In this document: positions 22,421 to 34,619 of the stretch, piece by piece
How the letters are laid out: each line of letters begins with the position of its first letter
How positions within the stretch are numbered: position 1 is the first letter of the stretch
From: Chondrus crispus
Taxonomy: Eukaryota > Rhodophyta > Florideophyceae > Gigartinales > Gigartinaceae
Direction of reading: 5' to 3'
DNA: 64,000 bases
Assembly (NCBI RefSeq): GCF_000350225.1
Contig: NW_005178980.1
Coordinates: 79,946-143,945 of the forward strand
Program-made: the position numbers and the translations under genes
Notes under the pieces: model-generated
The model's database searches: none
The model's input: the letters and a program-made list of their open reading frames with translations, nothing else
Told to the model about the DNA's origin: nothing

Positions 22421-23614
22421 GAGGGTAAACTTTACCATCTTAAAGATTCCAGTTGGGAGCTCCAGAAATTCTCACTGTATTCATGACCGAACTGCGATCA
22501 GTCCTTTTTCTGATGTTTAAAAGATCAAAGATGAGAGACTGCGTCAGCATTGCGGCCGAGCAAATCTGAAACATGGAAAAATTCGAGAAAATCGGCAGCG
22601 TATGCAACGACCTGGATGAAACCAGTGACTGCTCGTCTATTTCCGTCAACAGTTTCCATACCATCGGTTTCTGCAGTCTCGAGATCCTCTTATAAGAGAC
22701 ATAGAACCTCACTGGATTCTATTTCCGAGGAGTGAGTCAGAGTACTCTGAAAGCCTTTCGGCCGGTCCATTGTCTCGGTCGTGCGTTGAAAGGAAACATT
22801 TATATGCCTTCCGCAGAGCCTTGTTTCTCCTTTTATTTAGAGAATCCGTCAGAGTACAGTCATATTCTGTTCAGAATGAAACGAATTCCATCCAGAAGAG
22901 TACCCCTACACTCGTCACATGGACATTGAAATTCATCGACATTATTTCTTACTTCAATTGTGGCCATTTCAAGTAGATTCCACTGACAGAATGATGAGAA
23001 CATCTGGTGCTTCATGTAGACGCGTCCCTTCGCCCAGGGATACTTGAAAAAGCAGTATTCACATATGTTCCAACCTTGTGAAGAGAGGAAGGAAAAAAGG
23101 TCATCGTGATGTTTCGAGAACGCACCAAAGCTTGGCTGACAGAACAATGCATTTCTTTCGAAAATGTTTGAATTCTGTTTGCCCGAGAAAACCCAATCCA
23201 GAACACCACCTTTTCGCTGAAGCCAAACAATCCTGTTCAAAAGGCGTTCACGTAGGTCTTAATGATACATCCCGCTGCATCCAAGCGAATGGCATTATAA
23301 CTTCTGCGTCAGCTACAGCGGAATTTAGATTAAAATCCATCGATAAATCAAAACAAAGTGCTGGGGAAGTGGATTGCTTGGCACCGGCTTTTTTAAATGG
23401 ACGGGAAACACACACGTTTGAGAATCGGGAACGCTTTTACGCGCAAGTAAGGCAGAAGGATACGCTGGGTGGTTGAGTTGGAAGGCAAATGCTTTCGGTG
23501 GGCATACCCTCGACTTACCCAGTCACAGTGTCCCCGAAGTATTCAAATTGATCCATCGTGAACCTGTTCATACCGCTGACGGCTACAAGTTTTGCCACGT
23601 AGAAATGGATATCT
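22421..23614. other. Coding-like patches of unknown family
   Basis: A 126-aa minus frame (22860-23240) ends in VDEFQCPCDECRGTLLDGIR, with a CxCxxC cluster. A 132-aa plus frame (23078-23476) overlaps it. Neither was recognised. The patch is followed at 23615 by a solo LTR. Confidence 0.35.
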
Positions 23615-24251
23615 TGTCGTGCACTGAGGGGGGAACGGAGGGATCCCCCTATGGCAGAGCGCGCGCGTTCGGGGGCGCGTGTAGGGGATTCGGAAGACCA
23701 CCCGTAAAGGAACTGGGCCGGAGCCGGGCGCTATGCGCAGTAGGGACAAAAGAGGTAAAAGGAAATGGAGGACACGGCCAGGAGGGGCGGAGCGGTAGGG
23801 ACAGGATGGCTCGCACGCTACAGTAGGGTAGCGGGGGGGGGGGGCGCGCGCGGTAGAGGTAGGTGGGAATCGGGACGTAGATGGCTCACAGGGTACCGTC
23901 GTAGGACAGGGACCGAGGCGAGGCTACGAATCCGTTCCAGAAACCCAAGTTGTAGACCCAAAGCTTCGTGAGGATTTACTTAGGGTCGGACGTCGGCCAT
24001 ACACTAGCCGGCGTCGGAGCTATAATTAATTAAACTAAAAATATTAAATTAAACGACGGCGGCGACGGCCGGAGAAACTCCTCGTGTGGAGGTATGACAA
24101 TCATTACACGTGGGGAATGACACCTGGACACAGGGGCCTTGATACCGGGTCACACGTGGCGAGAGGTCCACGTGTGCACCGGAGAGGGAGCCGCGCTGGC
24201 CGGGGCCAGGTGTCCCGAGTGTCAAAAGATGAGGGGTGTCAGTGCACTACA
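23615..24251 (+). repeat. Solo LTR, family F1, copy 1 (637 bp)
   Basis: The sequence begins TGTCGTGCACT and ends AGTGCACTACA, forming imperfect 11-12-bp terminal inverted repeats with TG...CA ends. The flanks are TATCT (23610-23614) and TATCG (24252-24256), a 5-bp target duplication with one mismatch. Its body aligns with 43841-44448 (shared: AGCCGGG/ACCGGGATCCGGGCGC, GGTAGAGAAG, GAGTCTAGGCTAC, CACGTG blocks). No internal region or second LTR is attached. Confidence 0.82.
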
Positions 24252-25240
24252 TATCGGGTCCAAAGGTGTAGCGTCAAAAGAAGTGTACACATCTAAAGTA
24301 CGAGATCGGATCAATCCGCCTTCGATAAACGCATCTTCTTCTGTATCGGAAGTGCGTACCAGAGACTTGTCCGTTTCTTCATTATGCTTGGGCCCCTCGG
24401 TTTCAGCAAGTACATCTTTCGTTAACTCAAGCGGTGTACGTTGAACGCAACCAATACACGGCTGAGTGCAACTATTACACAGTTAATTGACAACGGTATC
24501 AATTTGATCAGAATCGAAAGGAAACCAGCTTCCCCCTCAATCGTCAAAATCAGCCGGATGGGACATGTGTGGTGTCCTTTCAGGTACATCCTCCTCGGTA
24601 CGATGTTTTCAACGGAATTTTCGAAATTCTGGGACTGAGGTCCAGTTCCAGTTGTTGAAATTTCAATAGGATCTAGAAACCGGCTAGACTTGCAACTGGG
24701 CTGCGATATATGATGCACGATAATCCTTCAATCCATCCAAACCGCCCCTAGCTTGCCCAACGTCCCTGCTTGGCGTGCTTATTTTATTGTTGTGATGATG
24801 TGTTTATGGAATCATTGAATATATCAATGAATACGTGCAGAACGGTTCGAACACGACGAATAAAGCGTGAACGGGATACGTTTTCTGTAATACTCAATGA
24901 GGCGACGACGATACAAAAATATTGGAATTCAGTGATATTTATATGCCATTATGTGCACATAATGGCATATAAACAGCATGCTGAAAAGGTAGCCCCATGA
25001 CAAAGGGACGACGTTCTGTCGGGTACAAGGGCCTTTTTGGCGTAAAACGAAACACAAATGAGTCAGGGAAGTCTGCAAAAATGATTTGCATTAAAAGATT
25101 GGTTTTGAACCCGGGAAATTTTGAATGGCTCTCATCCGTGAAGTAAGCTGGTATAAAGCATTACTTCAGGACCAAGCGTGAGACCTGCAGTCCGGAGAAT
25201 CGATTTGAAAAAGAACGGGGAAGCGTGGAGGTGGCTGCAC
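24252..25240. other. No recognisable gene
   Basis: Overlapping frames at 24422-24718 (both strands) show no motif. A perfect palindrome lies at 24938-24973. Confidence 0.45.
24938..24973. repeat. Perfect 36-bp palindrome
   Basis: Arms 24938-24955 and 24956-24973 are exact reverse complements with no spacer; the centre is GTGCAC. No gene context explains it. Confidence 0.93.
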
Positions 25241-25244
25241 AAAC

Positions 25245-26752
25245 ATGGTGGGGCAGACGCATTCTACCGCTTTCGTCTCATGCTACCAGAGACAAGTCAG
25301 AAGAATTCTAGCTACGAACGATGTACAGTCGATATTTCCTAGGAGTGACTCACCTCCTATCCAAGGAGTCTATGCGGAGAGACAGAAACGTTCAACTCTC
25401 ACGGAGTGTCAGAATGTCCCTAGTACATCTGATATAGAAATGCAGCCCCCGTGACTAGGGCAGATGAGAAAGCACAGCTAAGACCGGAGCAAGATCCCAA
25501 AAGTTTCCGGATTCGCGATCTCCCGTGCACCGGAACCGAGAGAACATTAACATACCAGGAGAAGGCCCCTGGGAATACAGCCATCCAGATTCGCGATTTT
25601 TAGGCCATACATAGGAATGGCAGGCAACTCTCGCAAATAAGCGAACGGGAGACTGACAATTCTAAAACAGAGTTGACTCACACTGGTGTGTTTGACCGTC
25701 AACAGGCGCCTAGGACGTCCAACATCTCTCAAAGTATAGCGAACCCGTCTTTTGGTTTCTTTCAGGAAAGCTTAGAGAGAACTATTCTGAGCAGGTTCAA
25801 TAAAGTCGAAAGTGTGGACGAAAATCTACGACAAGACGTTGATTCTGTGAAAAGGATATTTACAGATCGCATGACAGGGATGAAAGCAGATTCGGATTCT
25901 GGGTTCCGGAAGAAATAAAAGAGAAGCTCCAAGGTCACCTCAAAATGGGCTTTCAAAGACCTAATGGAACAGGGGAATTCTACTCTTGGGACCCAAGTAG
26001 AATTTGTGTTCGGCTTTTCCCTGCTGTCAGAAACTCTCACTGACTGCGTATATCACTTTATGGAATATGCCTGGTCCCTTGGTATTGAACTTACTTGCCC
26101 ACAACCGGCTAGGGATGCGATATTGTACGGCCATAACAAAACTGCAACAAAAAAGTGTTTGAGAGCGGCTTGGAGCTGGTATATTGTGATTTCAAGTTCA
26201 CGTGGGTGAAGAAGATGTTCGAGAGTAGAAAGAGCGCACGGTTGTCGTTTCGTACCACCAGAAGCACTCTGGGTGAAACGGTGACGGGAACAGTGCAATT
26301 TCCGAGCCCTACCATCCTCCGCGTGATTACCTCACTGGCTAGAGGCTGATTATGTGGGAAAATATATACTGAAGATAACACGAAAGCTGAAAGAATCGAT
26401 GGAGAAGCTCCCAGGTCCATCGCGATATCTATAGAGAGTCGAGAGGGCATTTATATTGCTCAAAATGTATACGCAATAGCAACAGACGTCTCACAGGGTC
26501 TCGAGTTGCAGTCAAAAAGCGTTTTTGGAAGATCTCGGTTTCATGCTGATTCCGTGGGAGTCGCGACGAGGCATATATGAAAGCTTTCAGCCCTCGAAAT
26601 TATCTTCGAAGTATCTAGACCACTCTTTCGACATCGCGGATCACATGAAGTCTGTAGCTACGTTTGACATTCCAAACGACATAGCATTGAACAAGTGCCT
26701 TCTGGAGGAAATGAGTGGTTCTTGGTTGGAATTACATGTTCTAATGGGATGA
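25245..26752 (+). pseudogene. Broken coding-like region of unknown family
   Basis: A run of plus-strand frames looks like one disrupted gene: 25673-25918 (LERTILSRFNKVESVDENLR), 25964-26209 (MEQGNSTLGTQVEFVFGFSL), 26155-26349 (KMFESRKSARLSFRTTRSTL) and 26525-26752 (YLDHSFDIADHMKSVATFDI). Composition is protein-like and no single frame is retained. I do not recognise the family. Confidence 0.28.
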
Positions 26753-26939
26753 TGTTTTTTTGGGCCTGCTAAAAATGGCAGACAGAGAAGACGCTTTCAA
26801 CCAGCGCAACGCAAGCGAATACACTGCACCATTAACCTCGCCGTAGTATCCCTAAACTTATTTCTGGTGTATACCAAAGGCCAAGATGTGACTGATTTCG
26901 TTTTCAGTCATTCTGGATATCTACGGACAATTCTCCGTA

Positions 26940-27620
26940 CTGAATATGTCATTTAATTTAGTTACCATTACTTTAGCTGACAGTAGATTAGATTTGGGAT
27001 CTAGCACCGAGAGCTACTGTAGTGGCTCAGGCGGGGCGATATGTGACTATGCTCCTTGAACAAAAATCACTAAAGGTAACCCGAATGGCTGGAGTTGAAT
27101 GTCGCCTTTGTAAAAAGCCGCCTTTTACAAATAAGGTTCCTTTTTCTTTACATTAGGATATCCTTAAGCGCTCTGGGTCCCCTTTTTCATTTCGTTAGTT
27201 CCCCTCTCCCTAGTTTACCTATCATATCCCATCCTTTACGGTGGGACCACCTTATTGGGTTGCGATCTGCATCGTGTTGACAATAGCCATAGGGCTTTCG
27301 TGCTGGTAGGCCATTGGTGTTTTCATTGTGTTGGTTCCATCGGACGTCGGTTGCGACCGATACGGTGTTGGGGCATTTTGCCATCCTGCAGCAAAAAGGT
27401 GTTGCGCTGGTGCTGTGTCCTTTTCCCGTCGCGCCTCGTTGCAACGGCCCCACTGAAGCTCTTGCCGCGATATTGAGATACCGTTGATTCCATCGGACTC
27501 TGGTTTCCACCGGGGAAGTGTAAGTGTAGCAGCCGTCGCGAAAAAGGCGCGTGTAGCAGTACTACTGTTCTTTTCGTTCTTCAGAGCTTGTTCCGACACC
27601 TCCGACGAAGACCTTTTCGT
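26940..27620 (+). repeat. LTR family L3, copy A (partial)
   Basis: The copy aligns with the L3 LTRs at 55231-56269 and 39940-41005 (reverse). Shared landmarks are AGCACCGAGAGCTACTGTAG, GGCGGGGC, the T/C-rich run at about 27140-27230, and CATCGG..GGTTGCGACCGAT at about 27340-27361. Both ends are degenerate, so boundaries are approximate. Confidence 0.6.
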
Positions 27621-27669
27621 GAGAATAACGTACAGAAGGCATTAGAATTGTATTTAAACCCCAGCGGGC

Positions 27670-28110
27670 ATGGTTTACATAGACACCCCCACTCGTCGAC
27701 CAACCTTCCTTCAAAAGAGTCTATGGCACCTTGATCCCGCAATGCACTATGCATCCCTTGAGCTTTTGGGAATCGATCTCGAGTCCATAGTGCAACCAAA
27801 ACTGTCCTCCGATGAGTACCTGGCACGGCAGACGCTTCGTTATACTGACGCGCTGCGTTCACATCATAAGTCTCCACAGACAGAAGTCAACCTATCGCCT
27901 TCCCGCGACTTCTACAGGACGCCGAATGACATGCATTGCGAATGTTTCCTATTTTATGATCGTCTCTCCCACTTCCTGAAAGAGATTCTCGTCGATCCAT
28001 ATAGAGAATGCATCTGTGTTGAAGATGGAAAATACAGTTTTCCCGTCAATAGTACTCCCGAACTCAACCAATTCTCGTATATTATGCCCCTGCTTGGCGC
28101 CTTTGCCTGA
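27670..28110 (+). CDS. Hypothetical protein, 146 aa, intact frame
   Basis: An uninterrupted frame begins with ATG directly downstream of LTR copy A. Protein landmarks are FLQKSLWHLDPAMHYASLEL, SSDEYLARQTLRY, CECFLFYDRLSHFLKEILVD and FSYIMPLLGAFA. The composition is balanced, with no signal peptide or membrane segment evident. I do not recognise a domain. It stands out because almost every neighbouring frame is broken. It may be a surviving transposon ORF or a short host gene. The minus-strand frame across it (27581-27877) is taken as its shadow. Confidence 0.45.
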   Translation: MVYIDTPTRRPTFLQKSLWHLDPAMHYASLELLGIDLESIVQPKLSSDEYLARQTLRYTDALRSHHKSPQTEVNLSPSRDFYRTPNDMHCECFLFYDRLSHFLKEILVDPYRECICVEDGKYSFPVNSTPELNQFSYIMPLLGAFA

Positions 28111-28198
28111 CCCTTCTATGCTTTCCAACCAACCCTATTCAGTCCCTTCCTGACACGTACACACAGCCTCACATAAATCCAAGGCTCTCACTGCCTCG

Positions 28199-29495
28199 CT
28201 ATCCTGTTGGGTAGCTAGATCCTGTACTCGACATTAGAATGACTCCCTTGGCCGTTTCTCGCCTTTGAATCCCCGTTTCACCCCCTGAAAACGACTTTGG
28301 CCTACTCCTGGCATTTTGTTTCTGCCAGGACACATGTCCCATCTGCTTGCATACGTAACACGTCATCGACTTGAATAGATTGGGCATTTGCTCCGGACTA
28401 CCTGCTTCCATGACCATTATTGATTGCGTCCGTGCCTATCCCCACGTACTTGCCTGATATCCTCTCCAGGCCTCTGTGAATCCGCAATGTGCGTCATGGC
28501 GGCCACCGGCTCATCAAACCTCCCATTCTTGTGTGCGCGAATGCTTCCATGTGATTGGGTAACCTTTGTATGAAAGTAGTTGTAATGAGTCTCTTGTTTG
28601 CACTCAATGACGTTCCCAGAGTTTTTCCACAAACTTATTCACGGACTGGTTTATTCTTTCCACTGCATTGTCCGTAACGCACCGTGCTGTGACTTTTGCT
28701 GCGTTGTTTTGATAGACGAGCCTCCACGAGGTCCCATACAAATACAATATTGACGTCTGGGTTTTCTCGACACACTATGGTAGATATTTTGAGGGCCGCA
28801 CTCTCAAATGCCGACATCCCCATCTCTCTTTCTAAATCAACCGGCATCGAGAACTCACAATGTAGAAAAAATCCTGTTTCACAGATGGGAAGTTGAGGAC
28901 CCCGGCACCACTGAATTCATTGAGAGACATCTTTTGTTGCCAAATCTTGATCCAGTCTAAGATAGAAGGATTCACGGTCTCTCTATTGGTCTGATGGTCA
29001 TCATTGGTCCTGCATATGGTGTTCTTTGGGCTTCCCAAGCCCTCATTTACAGCGGGCTCCACAGGAGCTGGGTTACTCTTACGCATGTTAGTCGCCACAT
29101 GCATCATGACCAGCTTCTGATGTTCGCAGTTCCACACCTTTAACTGATGCTGCATATCTTCAATCTGCGCCTTCATTTTCGTAATGTTTGTATTAGGTTC
29201 CATCTTGTGATTGGTTTCCCTCGCTCTGTGATCTGGTGCCAACTTTGTGATCATACTCACGACTTCGGCATAATTGGAGCTGATATCGTCCCTGAAAGTT
29301 GGTGATTATGTCTTCCATCTGCTGAATGATCTTCTGGAGTTGCCGTAATACGTCCTCAGTCCTGACCAAGCCCTTCTTCAGACACGTAATTTCCAAATCT
29401 CCCTGGCATACCTCCGACGTGATCTTAATGGTAATGGCTGCGAGGTTGTCGACATCGTCATGAACACTTCCCACCGCGGAACTTATTGAGGGCAC
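28199..29495 (-). pseudogene. LTR-retrotransposon gag remnant
   Basis: Minus-strand frames in series look like a gag. First comes a coiled-coil-rich N-terminus (29193-29495, VRTEDVLRQLQKIIQQMEDI; 28832-29260, MKAQIEDMQHQLKVWN), then IKIWQQKMSLNEFSGAG, a capsid-like entry. The middle part is 28417-28847. The end (28199-28417) has CYVCKQMGHVSWQKQ, a CCHC knuckle whose last Cys is lost. No polymerase follows downstream, where the plus-strand 146-aa ORF lies, so the element is truncated. Confidence 0.55.
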
Positions 29496-29499
29496 ATCT

Positions 29500-31320
29500 T
29501 ACCCCACCGACTCTAACTGACGCTCTGCGTTCGCCACTCGGCTGGATAAAATCATTTCTCCGTACGCGTCCCTCGCCCTCTGGGTACGGACTCTCCTTTC
29601 CTGCTCCTTACAACGGTTCTGACACAATTCTGTGCAGACGACAGTCCTGGCCTGATAATTGCCTCTCTGAGCTCTTTAGCCCTTAGCAGTGCGATAAGGA
29701 CTTCTACAGCAGGTGTATGAGACTTCTTATTCCTTCTACTTCACAGAAGAGGTAAAACACAAACAGTTTAAGATTATCGTTATATATTGGTTTTCACACT
29801 TGCTTCTCTGTCGTTTTTCGCAGATGTATCCGGTGGACCTGCCCCGGCTCTTATGTTGACCTGGGCATTGATGTAACTTTTACTGAGGAGACTCTCTACT
29901 CCCTGCTTTTATGCTGTTCCAAATTGGGTCCCTCTATCTCTCTTTCCCTCTTAGTGAGCGCGAATCCGGTGCGAAATGCAAACGATTGGACACTCTTCTG
30001 CTGCTCAATAATTTCATAATTTCATCTATTACCCATTAGACCTATTTCGTGCCAATGCTTAGTGCCAAGAAGGCTGCCTGCTTCAACACAACAATTACGT
30101 CGGTAGAGAGTGCGGGTCCTAGAACGGCCGATGGCAAGGTCTTTCAGTGTGAGAGAGGTGTTGCAGCAGTCGGTAGCGACTAGTGGGAGCCATTATGTGT
30201 AGTACTCATAGATGACCCTTTTCCAAACTGCGTAAACGCGCAAATACAGTATTTTCGAGGGAAAATTCAGAGCGGCACAAGACTCAGTTTTGGGGCCTTA
30301 GCCATTTAATTTTTTGCGGAAACTCTCTACTGTCCACGAGGTATTTGCTTGTGGTTTGAATGTCCCAATCAGTGAGCGAGAAATAGTGTAGCCGGCACTA
30401 TTGTAATATATTAATTAGTAAGGTGTTTACGTATTGCGCTTGTCATGCACATAGTGAGGTTGTACATAATAGAATTTGCTGCGGAAAAATCAATGTGGGC
30501 TTGTTTTGGTTTTGAACATTAAAATAGTATAGCCTAAACTATTTGCGATATTTGGATGTACACAAGTTTACTTCAGCAATGATTTAGGCAAGCAGAATCG
30601 CATCGTCTCAGGGCCTCTTCAAGCGAACAACCGTTACTCTGTTTTATCCGCAATGCACTAGAGGCACTGAACCTTTTAATAAAGACGCACAGTGAACGAT
30701 CTAATGATTCTTTTAACTGTTGATTTATAAGGTTTTCTAATGTCATGAGCGGCACCGGAGAATGTCAATAAGCATTCCAGAAGTAATGTAATTCTTACAT
30801 CGAAGACAACAGTATGTATCGGTTTGCTGAACATTGTAAAATTGTCTACAAGAACAAGCAAGGAATTTCCACCCCAGTTCAAGTAAAGTTTGAGTAAAAT
30901 GATTACATAACCGCTCGAAGAGCAAGTTATTTCGCAATACGCCAATCTACTCTTCACGGTCTTTCCCGATAGCCACGCAAGCCTAGTCGCCATCGCTGTT
31001 TTGTATATCATACTGGTGCGCCTGTCGAGAAACTGGTCGCTGCCAATCACATTCGAACTGCAGCTGGTGACGTTACGCAGGAACGCTAATGAAATTTGGC
31101 CAGAACAGTCCCCCGCATTAAGCAGGGAAATGTTCTATAAAATCGTGAAAAGTTTCCGAGCGGCTTCGCCTGTTTCCTGATTACTGCCATCCCAAACGCC
31201 AAGACAAGCATTGTGTAAAATATATCACAAGGGCAGTTGAGGATGAGAACAGATAACTTCTGAGGGTGTTCAGAGAACAATGCAAGCGCGAAAGGCGCTC
31301 AATGTAGAGCGCTCAGACCG
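29500..31320. other. No recognisable gene
   Basis: The largest frame (30676-31050 minus, 124 aa) has no known motif. Sequence is AT-rich with no long repeat seen. Confidence 0.45.
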
Positions 31321-31322
31321 AC

Positions 31323-31775
31323 TTGAATCAAAACTCTGGCAACTGCGTTGAGTCGAAGGTGACTGAGGCAAAAGACTTCCCTCTAGGTCAGATCCGGGCA
31401 ACGCTCGCTGACACCGTCGATGTGGTAGTTAGTGGAGATTTCGAAGCAGACTATGGTGCCTTGAGTAAGTATCAGTACGACAGCTGCTCTGAAACTAGTG
31501 TGTTTGTCCACCTACTGCCACCCAAAAATATTCATCCCGCCCTTGGTGCTGAAGATGAAGACGATCTACCGACGGTTTCCGCAAAACAGATGAACTGCAC
31601 TTTGTCGATTTTGTTCACTACTGACGAAACTTTGAGACTATGCGACGTTGAATGGCCGGTGTTCGAAGAGCCAATGTTCGAGATTCTCTTATCCCGGCTT
31701 TTGCACCGAGCGTTGGGCTTCGATCTCGACGAGCATGTCACATCAGTGCGGGATACGTATCACGATTGTTATTAA
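31323..31775 (+). pseudogene. gypsy-1 protease-side region
   Basis: This 150-aa frame ends in STLSILFTTDET-like sequence followed by RLCDVEWPVFEEPMFEILLS and RLLHRALGFDLDEH. That resembles the C-terminal half of a gypsy aspartic protease, where a strand precedes the LLGxxLLxxLGL motif. The catalytic DSG is not present in this frame. The assignment relies on position before the RT. Confidence 0.5.
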
Positions 31776-32129
31776 TCACATGTGGGCTTCTTGCAACCCT
31801 CAAGCCAAGTTGGGAAAATATCGTCTCTACTCAAGCGTGTTTGGGTCGAAGAAATAAACATTCTGAAAGCATGGATCACCCTTCTGCCCAAGCACGGAAA
31901 TTGTCAGAACGTCTGCTGGCCACCGCGGCCATTTTGGCAACAACCGGGGCCGATTGACTCTCTTTCACGCAGTGGAACTGATCAAAAGGATTTTTCGAAA
32001 TTGGAATCTCGCTCTGAACCGCAAGTTAATTCTGCAAATGGCGAGACTGCGGATGGTACAAAGCACGGGGCTGATGACATGTGACAGTATTCAAATATAA
32101 TTGACAATGCGAAGGAAAATGGATTGCCC

Positions 32130-33955
32130 AAGCGTCTCCACCAGACACTCGCCACCCTTGTCGATGATTATGAAGACGTGATACGATTCGGACTTGGGCC
32201 TGATCCGCCTGCAGACTTTCCACCCTTGAGGGTCTTTCTGAAGATGAACGCAGTTCCGGTTTGCGTGAAGTTCGGCGACATGGTCCACATCAGCGCCTCT
32301 TTCTGCGCAACATGTTCGACAAACTGCATAGCCTGGGTCTCATCTATGTCAACAATGCCTCTCGAAGGGCATGTGCACCTCTTATCGTTCCGAACCCGGG
32401 ACCAGAACATTTTCGGTTCACTGTTGATATCAGACCGGTCAACGTGCAAACCGTGCCGCATGTTTGGCCGATACCAGAACTTCAGCAAGCCGCTGTCTGT
32501 CTATTTCACGATGTGTGCTACGCCTCTCTTTATCTATGCCATGGCTACTTGCAGCTCCCTCCTTAACCTTGATTCTCAGGAATAGCAGAGCCTCATATCG
32601 CCTGACGGTGTTCTCCCGCCAAATTCAGTCATGTACGGCCAGACTAATGCGGTTTCCTGCCTTCCAAGCAGTTTCTAGCATATCCCAAAGGACTTACGCG
32701 AAATACTCTTGCAATGCTTGTACTGCATGCTCATCCAATGCCGTTCCCCAAACCGTTTACTCGAAGTTCTGTTTTCCTTCCTTCAACTATGCCGCATGCA
32801 CAATTCAAGTTGCATGCCAAAATAGGGCCAACTATTTCTGGAAGGGGTTGGATGGAGTGAGAGGCCGATCAGTAAATAGTGCGTAAAGCTGGACCCTTCC
32901 CACCTCCAATCACTTCTGCGCATGCCCTCACCAGCTAACAGAGCGCAACTTGAACAGTTTGTATGGGCAGCTAAATGAATGCGCTCGGCAATACCTAACT
33001 TCAACGCTAAGATGGCTATAATACACAGTAAATTAGAAAAGATGTACGCCACAACCTCGTGCAGTAGGAGTGGCGCCGCTGTTACAGTCAAGCTATTTGA
33101 CTGCATTTGGGTTTAAGCTGAAAATAAGCCTTTCCAGCGTTTGAAGGCCGCACTTACGCATGCCGTCACGTTCTCCCATCCGAATACAGAAAACCATTGT
33201 GTCTTTTCACTGATGCGTTCTAACAGCACTGTACCGGCTCTCTCGCCCACTGGGGGAGCATTCCGGCCCAATGCTGATAAGTGTATATCCCAGGGAAGTG
33301 TCTGCCAGACATCTCCATCGGATATAGACCATTCTTTCGTAGAACAACTTCATATGCAGCTTGCATTCATTTCCGGTTCGTTTAGTGGCTCTTCGTCTGG
33401 CTGGTCAGCGCTACAGAAGGACGGATACGCCATAGTCGAGGCGGTCAAAATGTTGTTCTACCTAGTATTGCGGACACTGGGATTCTTTTTGTACACTGAT
33501 CACAAGAATCTCGGTTTAAAATTATCATCTCCACATGGTTTCACCAACTCTGGCCAAGAAAAGTGGTCACAAAAATTGAACGATGGGCTATGCACATGTC
33601 AAGATTCCGTTCTACGACCGCTCACATTTCGGATCAAGAACATTGCTGGGCAGACCGTTTGTCCGGTTGGGGCCCGATGCACGACAAACAGGAAACTTCC
33701 TTGTTTGTCAGAGCCAGCCTTTTTCCCCTTTTTCGTGGCAACGGCAGCCCCGGAACTGGACCCGGAGTTAACACGGCCGAAGCCGGCACACATAATCGCT
33801 GCACAACAAGAAGCCATGGAGTCAGGTCCGGAGACCCCGCCAACGCAGAGAAGATCCTCCCTCGGTGCCATGACCGTAAGCGCGTGTGGGTACCCGCAGC
33901 TGCCGGCCAGTTGCAGATATGGATATGTGTCATCGCACTGTGGCATAATTGCCGA
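32130..33955 (+). pseudogene. gypsy-1 reverse transcriptase and RNase H
   Basis: Pieces in three frames align in order to gypsy pol: FGLGPDPPADFPPLRVFLK, then RNMFDKLHSLGLIYVNNAS, RACAPLIVPNPGPEHFRFTV and DIRPVNVQT (32260-32470). These are the RT entry and first catalytic Asp region. Next come the connection (PFQRLKAALTHAVTFSHP, about 33130-33180) and RNase H (AFISGSFSGSSSGWSALQKD, FFLYTDHKNL, then in a second frame HISDQEHCWADRLSGWGP at about 33620-33675). The YxDD box is destroyed. A frameshift near 33560 separates the two RNase H pieces. Confidence 0.8.
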
Positions 33956-33959
33956 CCAC

Positions 33960-34614
33960 TGTATATTAGATTTATAATTAGATTTACGCTGTAAGAAACG
34001 GACCTTACAGCGCGCGTGCCCGCCTGCCCACGTGTACGAACCGTGTGCTGTCAACCCCGGTAGCTGAAATTGATACAGTGCGGGACGACTCGCACTGATT
34101 ACAGTAGTACTATACGTTACAGTACCTCGGTACTGTGATATAGTATGATACTCGGCCTTATATCAAATACTAGGAAGGGGTCGACAGCGGGGGGGACCAA
34201 GGTAGCTTGGTCAGAATCCTCCACCGTCGAGCTACCCTCCCGCTTACTCTAAATGGGGCGAATGCGCAGCGCGCGCGTTAGAGAGGAACCACACGGGTCG
34301 GGACGCGCCAACACGAGGGCGAGCCGGGATCCGCTTCCGCCCGTCAGCGCTAGTACGTCACCCAGCGCTGCTCCGGGGCGTGGAGGCTTCGATCCGCTGG
34401 CGCGTGCGCGCGTCCTACCCCGACCCGCTCTACCACACTGCTACCGGGCCCGGGCCCGGTTCCGTAAGCAGGGGGAGTCCCCTGTCTTCCTGCCGATCGG
34501 GTCTATTGTCGCACTATTAGAAACTCCCCCTTCGCCAGTGGGGTGTTTATGATACACGCACACTGCGGTGGCAGGGGAAACCGGGGCTCGGACACAACAT
34601 TTAAACATAATACA
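33960..34614. repeat. Solo LTR, family L2 (655 bp), inside gypsy-1
   Basis: The insertion begins TGTATATTA and ends TAATACA; reading the right end in reverse gives TGTATTA, so short terminal inverted repeats with TG...CA are present. The flanks are GACCAC (33954-33959) and GATCAC (34615-34620), a 6-bp target duplication with one mismatch. Gypsy-1 coding stops at the left side (IWICVIALWHNCR) and resumes on the right (WKNMNADV, CPHCLFTVGGHD), as expected for an insertion. The interior is GC-rich with no gene; orientation is unknown. Confidence 0.75.
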
Positions 34615-34619
34615 GATCA

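Noticed and set aside
22860..23240. CxCxxC cluster as a CACTA transposase domain
   Set aside because: Only one motif, no TNP or CACTA end nearby, and the rest of the frame is not recognisable.
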